Of a DNA stretch of 64,000 nt, positions 55,617 to 64,000 are shown piece after piece. A model generated the notes under the pieces. It saw only the letters and a program-made list of their open reading frames with translations, did not search any database and had not been told where the DNA came from. Every line of letters begins with the position of its first letter. Position 1 is the first letter of the stretch. Source of the DNA: Trifolium pratense (taxonomy: Eukaryota > Streptophyta > Magnoliopsida > Fabales > Fabaceae); assembly GCF_020283565.1 (NCBI RefSeq), contig NC_060063.1, positions 2,046,001 to 2,110,000 on the forward strand. The letters are read 5' to 3'. Both the position numbers and the translations under genes were made by a program.

Positions 55617-56785
55617 TGATCAGTGCATTTTGGCACATATTTTATGGCTTTGTACTTTGACGTATTGGAAGTTTTTCTAGCCTAATATTAACTTTTTACC
55701 ATGTTTCTAAACTTTGGGTCATAATTGAGCTCTAATGTATTTCTTTGATTAATTTTCGGATTTAATTGCATGTTGATCCTTCTCAGTCTGCAGGTCATAA
55801 CTTGAGCTACGAGTATCGGATTGAGGCGCCGGAAGATGCGTTGGAAAGCTGAGATCAAGAGCTACAACTTTTATGTTGAGGCCAAAACCCAGTTCGGAGC
55901 GCAAGTGTGTCAAATATTTACGTTTATGTTCCAGACTTTATAAAAATAATGTAATTTCGGGTCAAACTTATGTTTTTCGACCCGTAGCTTTTTAAGCCCA
56001 ATTTTCTCTGAGTACTTAAGCAAAAACACAGCTAGGGTTTCAGGGAGAGGGAGTATTCACGCAAAATAGAAAAGGAGGGCTGCTTTGCTCTCATGGAAGC
56101 CTAAAAACCCTAGGTTGATTCATTGGTATACGGGAACATCGTTCATGACTTCTTGAGGTTCAATTCTTAATAGTAATTCAGTTTATTTATTTATTGTCTT
56201 CTCTTATCAATTCATGCTCTTTATTTATTTATGAAACTCGAATATAGTGATGCTTAATCTCTATTTTGAGTTATATATTGTGAGACTTTTCGGATTGATT
56301 CATCGCTTGTATGACTAGTTCGAATAGGAATTGATATAGTTTTTTTCGCGCTTAGCAAAAAAGGGTTGGTCGAAATCTGTCATGATACAAACTGTGTTCT
56401 AAGTGACGCTTGTTCACTACTCATGGTTAGTTGAACACATTCTTTGCTTAATCGAATGAATTCGTATAAACTGTTTATCGCTTGTATAATCGGTCTTATA
56501 AACCAACCAAGACATGAATATATAAACAATATTTTATGTGAACCGAGGATAGAATCATAACGAAGTTTTCCTAAAACCAATGGATTGATCGTCTTTTTAT
56601 CAATTGAATTTCTAATACTCTTTCGATCTAAACAAACCCAAAACCCCCCTTCTAATTGTGTTATTCATTGTTCTTATTTTTACTAATTATTAAATTAGAG
56701 GTCCTTGTGAGACGACCAAGGTTAACTACCTTGTTACTACTTTTCTTAATTAAAACTTATTTTGATCACCAAACGACAGTGATCA
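55617..56785 (+). repeat. Athila-type derivative, left LTR
   Basis: 1169 bp, tgatcagtgcattttggcac ... cgacagtgatca. The 12-base ends tgatcagtg/cagtgatca are partly complementary. The 66-codon ORF inside occurs in both LTRs and is not a gene. Confidence 0.92.
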
Positions 56786-57298
56786 AATTGGCGCCGTTGC
56801 CGGGGATCCCTGATTAGGATTAGTAAAATTTAGAACTAACTAACGTTACTAACAATTTTGTTTTGTGAGTTTTAGTTGTGTTTCAGGTTCTGACGTTGAA
56901 TTTTGTAGTGAAGCTGAAAAATAATTAATTTTCGGTTCATATCTCGGATTGATCCGAAATTTGTTCCACAAATCCGAAAAAAATCAAGGAACAAAACTTT
57001 CGTATCTTTGATACGAAAATTCAGGCTGAAATTGCGAAATTCCTTCGTTTAGACCACTTTTTAGTTTTTTTGAATTTTCCATATATTTAAAAAAATCCAA
57101 AAAAATTATATATAGATTTGTTTTATTTTTAGAGATTTTAGGTGGTATTTTTATTTTTTTTAGATTTTATTTGACTCAATTTTTTATTTTTCTCTTCATT
57201 TCATTTAGACAAAAAAAAAAAAAAAAAAAAAAAGTTTTACTTGAGTCTTTAAACTTGAGTTTTGCTCAGGAGAGCAAAAGAATAAGTGTGGGGGAATT

Positions 57299-58467
57299 TG
57301 ATCAGTGCATTTTGGCACATATTTTATGGCTTTGTACTTTGACGTATTGGAAGTTTTTCTAGCCTAATATTAACTTTTTACCATGTTTCTAAACTTTGGG
57401 TCATAATTGAGCTCTAATGTATTTCTTTGATTAATTTTCGGATTTAATTGCATGTTGATCCTTCTCAGTCTGCAGGTCATAACTTGAGCTACGAGTATCG
57501 GATTGAGGCGCCGGAAGATGCGTTGGAAAGCTGAGATCAAGAGCTACAACTTTTATGTTGAGGCCAAAACCCAGTTCGGAGCGCAAGTGTGTCAAATATT
57601 TACGTTTATGTTCCAGACTTTATAAAAATAATGTAATTTCGGGTCAAACTTATGTTTTTCGACCCGTAGCTTTTTAAGCCCAATTTTCTCTGAGTACTTA
57701 AGCAAAAACACAGCTAGGGTTTCAGGGAGAGGGAGTATTCACGCAAAATAGAAAAGGAGGGCTGCTTTGCTCTCATGGAAGCCTAAAAACCCTAGGTTGA
57801 TTCATTGGTATACGGGAACATCGTTCATGACTTCTTGAGGTTCAATTCTTAATAGTAATTCAGTTTATTTATTTATTGTCTTCTCTTATCAATTCATGCT
57901 CTTTATTTATTTATGAAACTCGAATATAGTGATGCTTAATCTCTATTTTGAGTTATATATTGTGAGACTTTTCGGATTGATTCATCGCTTGTATGACTAG
58001 TTCGAATAGGAATTGATATAGTTTTTTTCGCGCTTAGCAAAAAAGGGTTGGTCGAAATCTGTCATGATACAAACTGTGTTCTAAGTGACGCTTGTTCACT
58101 ACTCATGGTTAGTTGAACACATTCTTTGCTTAATCGAATGAATTCGTATAAACTGTTTATCGCTTGTATAATCGGTCTTATAAACCAACCAAGACATGAA
58201 TATATAAACAATATTTTATGTGAACCGAGGATAGAATCATAACGAAGTTTTCCTAAAACCAATGGATTGATCGTCTTTTTATCAATTGAATTTCTAATAC
58301 TCTTTCGATCTAAACAAACCCAAAACCCCCCTTCTAATTGTGTTATTCATTGTTCTTATTTTTACTAATTATTAAATTAGAGGTCCTTGTGAGACGACCA
58401 AGGTTAACTACCTTGTTACTACTTTTCTTAATTAAAACTTATTTTGATCACCAAACGACAGTGATCA
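57299..58467 (+). repeat. Athila-type derivative, right LTR
   Basis: 1169 bp. I saw no difference from the left LTR. It is followed by ctaac and the resumed LINE fragment. Confidence 0.92.
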
Positions 58468-58776
58468 CTAACGCATCAGCACACAGATTTGTCTCACGAT
58501 ATAAGTGCCGAACAACAACTTCCCACTCAAGATCCAATAATTTTCGAATTTTTTGGACAATAGCAATTCCACGATGACTACCAAATCCATTTCCCCAAAA
58601 ATATAACCAATCATACACTTGAAGTAGTGCACTACTGCATAATCACTTTTTCCTAACTACAATGATGCCAAACCTTAATGTCTTTTGACTTGTAAGTAAG
58701 AGAGATGCTTTTCACATAGATTTAAGTTCTTCACTTCATTGAATCTTATCATAGTGTGTGAACCAAAAACAACCAA

Positions 58777-61700
58777 ATGACAAAATCTATTTTGTTCATT
58801 CTAATCTTGTTTTTCTTTTTCACCTATGCAAATTCTCAACAATCTCAATTATACAATGAAGAACATGAAATTCTAATGAAGATAAAAAAGCACTTTCAAA
58901 ATCCATTATTCCTAAGTCATTGGAATTCATCAAAAACTTCATATCATTGTTCATATCCAGAAATCACTTGCACAAATGATGATTCAATCACTTCACTTTC
59001 AATGATCAACACAAACTTAACACAAACACTTCCACCTTTTCTTTGTGAACTCAAAAACCTCACTTACATTGATTTTCAACTCAACTACATACCAAATGAG
59101 TTTCCAACATTACTTTACAATTGTTCCAAGCTTCAACATCTTGACCTTTCGCAGAACTATTTTGTCGGTAACATACCGAATGACATCGATAAGTTGGCCA
59201 ATCTGCAGTTCCTTAGCCTCGCCGCAAACAGCTTTTCAGGTGAAATTCCAAGGAGTATTGGAAACTTGAAGAATTTAAAAAGACTTGAACTATATCAGTG
59301 TCTTTTTAATGGTACTATTCCCGATGAAATCGGTAATTTGTCGAATCTTGAAACTTTGTTTATGTTCTCATATGGTATGCTACCTAGAACAAAGTTACCA
59401 TCTAGTTTTACTAAGTTGAAAAATTTAAGGATATTTGATATGCATGACTCTAACTTGGTTGGAGAAATTCCTGAAACAATTGGTGAAATGATGGCTTTGG
59501 AAGATTTGGATTTATCAGGAAATTTTTTGAGTGGAAAAATTCCAAATGGTTTGTTCACTTTGAAAAATTTGAGCAGACTTATTCTTTATAACAATAGTCT
59601 TTCTGGAGATATACCTGATGTGGTTGAAGCGTTCGAGTTAACAACCTTGGATCTTTCGTATAATCTTCTCACCGGAAAAATACCAGATGATTTTGGAAAT
59701 ATCAAAAAGCTAAAGTACTTGGCCTTGTTTACAAATCGATTATCCGGCAAGGTACCGGAAAGCATCGGTAATTTGCCGGCTCTGACTGATTTTATTGTTT
59801 TTCAGAACAATTTATCAGGTAATCTTCCTCAAAGTTTTGGTAGGTTTTCTAAACTTGAAACTTTTCAGATTGCATCTAATAGTTTCAATGGTAAGCTACC
59901 ACAGAGTTTGTGCTATCATGGAAGGTTAGTTGGTTTAACTGCTTATGACAATAATCTAAGTGGTGAGTTGCCGAAATCTTTAGGTAGTTGTAGCAGTTTA
60001 CAGTATCTGAGACTTGAGAATAATGAGTTTTCTGGTGAAATTCCTAATGGTTTATGGACATCTATGTACTTGACAACAATTAGGATAAGTGAGAACATGT
60101 TCACTGGCCAGCTTCCCGAAAGATTGGCTCGGAATCTTTCAGAATTAGCCGTAAGTCACAATCGATTTTCAGGTACAATTCCGAATGGAGTTTCTTCTTG
60201 GAAGAAGTTAGTGAAGTTCAATGCTAGTAACAACTTTTTCAATGGAAGTATTCCGTCGGAGTTAGCATCTCTTCCTCAGCTAGAAACTCTTCTACTTGAT
60301 CAAAACCAGCTCACCGGTCAAATTCCAACGGATATAACATCATGGAAGTCTCTAGTAACACTAAACCTCAGCCACAATCAACTATCTGGCGAAATACCTG
60401 ATGCAATTTGTAGGTTACCTTCGCTAAGTGTGTTGGACTTATCAGAAAACAAAATCTCCGGCCGAATTCCACCTCAGCTATCTTTGAGACTCACAAATCT
60501 CAATCTATCATCAAATTATTTGATAGGGCGGATTCCAAGTGATTTCGAAAACCTTGCGTATGAAAGCAGCTTTCTAAACAACTCTGGTCTATGTGTTGAT
60601 AAATTAGTACTAAACCTTGCTTTGTGCAATTCTGGAACTGCAAGAAGAAGAAGAGGAGACTCATCCATGTCTAAGGCGTTGGTCGTAATCTTGGTGGTAG
60701 TAGCTTCTTTAACGGTTTTCTTGGCATTATTCTTGTCAATCAGTTTTTACAGAAAAAGAAAGCGGTTAATGAAAAGGACATGGAAGCTAACTTCATTTCA
60801 GAGGCTAAGTTTCACAAAATCAAATATTGTGTCCTCGATGTCAGAACATAATATTATTGGTAGCGGTGGATTTGGTTCTGTTTATCGCGTCGCTGTTGAG
60901 GGTTTAGGCTATGTTGCAGTGAAAAAGATCAGAGGAAATAGCAGAAAGTTGGATCAGAAGCTTGTGGATTCATTTCTTGCAGAAGTTGAAATACTTAGCA
61001 AAATTCGGCATAACAACATTGTGAAGTTGATGTGTTGTATCTCAAGTGATGATTCGCTACTCCTTGTATACGAGTATCATGAACATCAAAGCCTTGATAG
61101 GTGGCTGCACAAGAAAAGTAAGTCACCGGCTGTGTCGGGAACTGTAAATGGTAACATCATTGATTGGCCAAAGAGATTGCATATAGCCATTGGAGCTGCA
61201 CAAGGTTTGTGCTACATGCATAATGATTGCTCGCCGCCTATTGTTCATCGAGATGTGAAAACAAGTAACATTCTTTTGGATTCTCAATTCAATGCAAAAG
61301 TTGCTGATTTTGGTTTGGCTAGGATATTGGTCAAGCCGGAAGAACTGGCCACCATGTCGGCTGTGGCTGGAACATTTGGCTACATTGCTCCAGGTGAATA
61401 AATATCTCAATATATCTTTAATAGTATCTTCGATAATATATTAGAGTATCGTATATTATCTTAAATCTCGTAACTTCAACATTTGGCATCAATATAATCT
61501 CAATGTTTCTTTCATGCATGAATTGCAGAATATGCTCAAACAATACGAGTCAACGAGAAGATAGATGTCTATAGTTTTGGAGTAGTCCTATTGGAACTGA
61601 CAACCGGAAAAGAGGCAAATCATGGAGACGAATACTCGTCTCTCGCAGAATGGGCGTGGCGCCACATTCAGATAGGAACCAATATAGAAGAACTTCTCGA

Positions 61701-61932
61701 CGACGACGCTATGGAACCTAGTAACTTGGAAGAAATGTGCAGCATCTTCAAACTCGGAGTTATGTGCACTTCAACATTGCCAGCTAGTAGACCATCAATG
61801 AAAGAAGTCTTGAAGGTATTGACCGGCTGCAAGGATCTACTCGCCAACGCGGAGAAGATTGTTGATATTTATGATTCTGCTCCACTTCTTAAGAATTTGA
61901 AATGGGAAAAGCAGTTGGAATTTTCAGCATAA
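58777..61932 (+). CDS. HSL3-like: HSL3-D: LRR receptor-like kinase, intact
   Basis: Exons 58777-61393 and 61529-61932 predict 1006 residues, the same length as HSL3-B, with scattered substitutions mostly in the first LRRs (for example QLNYIPNEFPTLL against QYNYLPNEFPTSL, and GEIPRSIG against GDIPMSIG). The signal peptide, LRRs, membrane helix, GSGGFGSVYRV, VAVKKI, HRD, DFG and APEY are all present. The 135-bp intron appears identical to that of B. Only 197 bp before the ATG is shared with B; further upstream lie the LINE fragment and the Athila-type element. Its regulation may therefore differ from B although the product is nearly the same. Confidence 0.93.
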
Positions 61933-62275
61933 CAGCTAGGAAGTTTGCATTAAGTTCCTCTAAAGTTAGAAGATTAAGTGATAATTAATGTGATAAAATA
62001 CATGCACATTTGTAACAAACTAGGAAATTCAGCTTTGGACTAACTGTTATAGATCCTTAATTAGTTCAAACTTCAAAAGAGAGAAATCTCAAAGTTTTGA
62101 GTATCCTATCTGATAATAATGCAGAAAGGTGACAATAAACATAAGGGATGGTCTTGAAGTTAGAATTGGAGACTATGAAACTCATAGTATTAGTAATAGT
62201 GTGCTTTGCAAATTGCATAAGGCGATCGAGATGGATGTATTGAAAAAATAAATGTTTTTTTAGTATAAATGGTAT
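61933..62275. other. HSL3-D 3' flank
   Basis: Non-coding, matching 11551-11894 and 47707-48044. Probably the 3' untranslated region. Confidence 0.5.
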
Positions 62276-62800
62276 GGGCCTGTTTGCAGCTTATAGCACA
62301 AGTGCTTATCATGATAAGAGTTTACGTATAAGCTTACATAAGCTATTTTTGTAGGAAAATATAAAATAAAATTGGTGCAATTCAAAAGAGATGACCATCT
62401 CGGTTCTTCCACTTCATGATAAGCGGGTGTGGCGCGGTTCAAAAGACGGTGAATTGACGGCTAAACAAGCTTATAATTACTTGTTTACGCCTCAGCAACC
62501 AGTTACTTGGTCATCATGGATTTGGAATAAATCTGTACCGTCTTCTAATTCGCTTGTAGTTTGGCGCTGCATACACAATCGGATGCCAACTGACGAAAAC
62601 TTTTCGAAACGAGAATGCATTACTTCTAATTCGCTTGTATATGCTATAAGTTGTTTTCATTAGTTATATTGGAAACCTTATGAAAATGAGCTGAAAAAAC
62701 ATATAAAAATTGTCATAAGCTGTTTTTATAAATTCTCCTAAACAGTCTCACAAAACTTATGTCAATAGATAAACTCAAATAAGCCAATTCAAACATACCT
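62276..62800. mobile_element. MITE carrying the shortened LINE fragment, downstream of HSL3-D
   Basis: Same structure as 11895-12416, including the zf-RVT remnant (62391-62663) and the same deletion with the 17-bp repeated filler cttctaattcgcttgta. Units 1 and 3 thus share a derived state that unit 2 lacks. Confidence 0.65.
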
Positions 62801-62803
62801 TTA

Positions 62804-63534
62804 TGCTTATATTTCATTTTTCTAAATTCATAAGACAATATAGAAGAAATTCAGCTATATCCTTATCTTCACATTGATTACCACAAATTCATACCACACC
62901 TCTTCATTCTTCAATAGGCTCGGTTCTTTTTTTTTTTTTTGGTACAACCAATAGCCTCGGTTCTGTTTCAACTAATATTAAGCATTCATAGAATTCATAA
63001 TGGTGTGATAAATCAAGGTAATAAAACAGCTCAGACATAAAAATTTGGTTCAGTTTGTTTTAGTTTTTTTAAAAAATGATTTTTATAGTGTAACACTTCT
63101 CACTTCAAATGAAAAATTGGTTTAAATAGCTTCTCAATAAAATATCGTTTTAAGTATCTTATCATTTGTTACAACTTTTTTTAATCATAAAATATCAAAG
63201 AATCTCTTATAAAATGATTTTTAAACTTATGCAAAATAGTTTATGCAAATAAAAATTTGGTTGAAATTCTCCCAAGAAAATAATTATTTTAACATTGTTG
63301 AATTTCTAAATATAAATGGGTGTACTATACAAAACAAAGACAATGGACTAGTTGAATTGGATTAAAGGTTTATTACATGATTTTTAAATGGAACCAATAA
63401 AAAAATGACAATTTCTTTTTTAACTAACTAACTAACTTGCAGATCGGACCGTCTAATTCCGTATGAGCGCCACTTTTTCAGTAGGTTAAACGAAAGGAGC
63501 TACAAGTGTCATCTATGCTGCCAGCCCTAGATGA
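62804..63534. other. Intergenic between HSL3-D and TNL-3
   Basis: Homologous to 12421-13164 and 49026-49777, with small indels. No gene. Confidence 0.5.
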
Positions 63535-64000
63535 TCATGGTTGTGCCTCATCTTCAATTGCCAAAAACTTGTCCTTATGAGTTGACAGATTTTCGGGATG
63601 CATCATTGTTGAGTTGAAGTCTTGTAGATCATGTTCATATACCAAACGATACCCACAATGCTGCACCTCAAAACCACTACCTTTGCCAAAATACATCATG
63701 CCAACTGTGAAAATGATATCATCGGTGAGAGGTTGGTCAATCCTCTTCATAGTATCAAAGAATGATCTCTTAGTAATATAGAATAGGCACATGTGATTTG
63801 ATTTGACCACAATAAGACCTCTTTCTAAATTTACACCACCACGACATTCCCAACCCCATCCATTACCATTATTATAACGAAATTGATAAAATATATTCGA
63901 AAATGGTTTATTAGAAGCTTCAACAGTTCGATCAGAAGGTTCAACAGAAAATACCACACAACAAGCAATGCCAATGCAATTATTGTTCATAATGGTAGAT
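63535..64000 (-). CDS. TNL-3: C-terminal part of a TNL, rest outside the window
   Basis: The last exon only, open from 64000 to the stop at 63535. It reads NNNCIGIACCVVFSVEPSDR, then a diverged middle (YNNGNGWGWECRGG), then the conserved end HCGYRLVYEHDLQDF and FLAIEDEAQP. This is the post-LRR C-JID region shared with TNL-1 and TNL-2. Whether the gene is intact cannot be seen. Confidence 0.85.
   Translation of the reverse strand, partial: STIMNNNCIGIACCVVFSVEPSDRTVEASNKPFSNIFYQFRYNNGNGWGWECRGGVNLERGLIVVKSNHMCLFYITKRSFFDTMKRIDQPLTDDIIFTVGMMYFGKGSGFEVQHCGYRLVYEHDLQDFNSTMMHPENLSTHKDKFLAIEDEAQP

Larger units (their letters stand above)
55617..58467 (+). mobile_element. Non-coding LTR retrotransposon derivative, Athila-type signals
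   Basis: Two LTRs of 1169 bp (55617-56785 and 57299-58467) that look identical by eye, TSD ctaac at 55612-55616 and 58468-58472, and only 513 bp between them. A PBS tggcgccgttgccggggat follows the left LTR (56789-56807), and gtgtgggggaatt (57286-57298) precedes the right one. Both are of the kind seen in Athila and related gypsy elements. The interior is T-rich, has an A run of over 20 at about 57211, and has no gag or pol. It is a LARD/TRIM-like parasite that needs enzymes from a full element. It separates TNL-2 from HSL3-D. Confidence 0.9.
19081..58579. repeat. Tandem duplication unit 2 (HSL3-C pseudogene + TNL-2), TE-loaded
   Basis: Starts at the same base of the repeat as units 1 and 3 and ends at 58579, with the same LINE end (cacgatgact) before unit 3. 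It is 39.5 kb because of the nested Tat element (20932-47096) and the Athila-type derivative (55617-58467). Without these the remaining length is close to unit 1. Confidence 0.88.
58580..64000. repeat. Tandem duplication unit 3 (HSL3-D + TNL-3), cut by window end
   Basis: Starts accaaatccatttcccc after the LINE end, exactly as unit 2 does. The order of HSL3, MITE with LINE fragment, and TNL is the same as in unit 1. It continues past 64000. Confidence 0.88.

Noticed and set aside
56380..56580. 66-codon - strand ORF repeated at 58062-58262
   Set aside because: Inside the Athila-type LTRs; duplicated only because LTRs are.
1..64000. CRISPR arrays, bacterial operons, rRNA genes
   Set aside because: None seen. 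The repeats present are transposon ends, LTRs and gene duplicates of a plant genome.

Overview
The window is plant nuclear DNA, most likely from a legume close to Medicago. I base this on the gene families, the AT-rich intergenic DNA, spliced genes and the mobile-element types; the species cannot be fixed from sequence alone. It is a resistance/receptor-type cluster that has been tandemly duplicated and then loaded with nested transposons.

Layout. (1) Positions 1-3389 hold the 3' part of an LRR receptor kinase gene (HSL3-A), a diverged paralogue with one extra intron. (2) 3390-8199 is intergenic and holds a 1007-bp Mutator-like MITE with a 9-bp target duplication. (3) From 8200 a cassette is repeated three times: an HSL3-like LRR receptor kinase on the + strand, then a MITE carrying a LINE fragment, then a TIR-NB-ARC-LRR (TNL) gene on the - strand, then a SINE and a LINE 3' fragment. 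Unit 1 is 8200-19080 (HSL3-B and TNL-1, both apparently intact). Unit 2 is 19081-58579 (HSL3-C, a pseudogene, and TNL-2, intact). Unit 3 starts at 58580 (HSL3-D intact, TNL-3 cut by the window end).

Unit 2 holds all the large recent insertions. HSL3-C lost about 893 bp between its signal peptide and mid-LRR region, and a 26,165-bp Ty3/gypsy Tat-lineage element (20932-47096, TSD ctagg, LTRs 776 bp each and about 99.5% identical) sits in its kinase domain. The Tat element runs on the - strand (gag-pro, then pol with two RNase H domains and integrase). Between pol and its 3' LTR it carries two antisense genes: a multi-exon plant-mobile-domain gene and a small acidic ORF, each with its own TATA-like box. 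It was itself hit by three elements: an intact Ty1/copia Sirevirus (24039-33967, LTRs 1006 bp with one difference seen), a 735-bp hAT MITE that splits gag-pro, and a 1425-bp CACTA element inside one LTR. A separate 2851-bp non-coding Athila-type derivative with apparently identical LTRs (55617-58467) lies between TNL-2 and HSL3-D.

Function. HSL3-like proteins are predicted plasma-membrane peptide receptors and the TNLs are predicted intracellular immune receptors. They alternate as convergent pairs within a unit and divergent pairs between units. Whether they work together is not shown by the sequence. The Sirevirus has the stop context UAG CAG UUA between pol and an in-frame env-like ORF, matching the leaky-stop signal described for soybean SIRE1.
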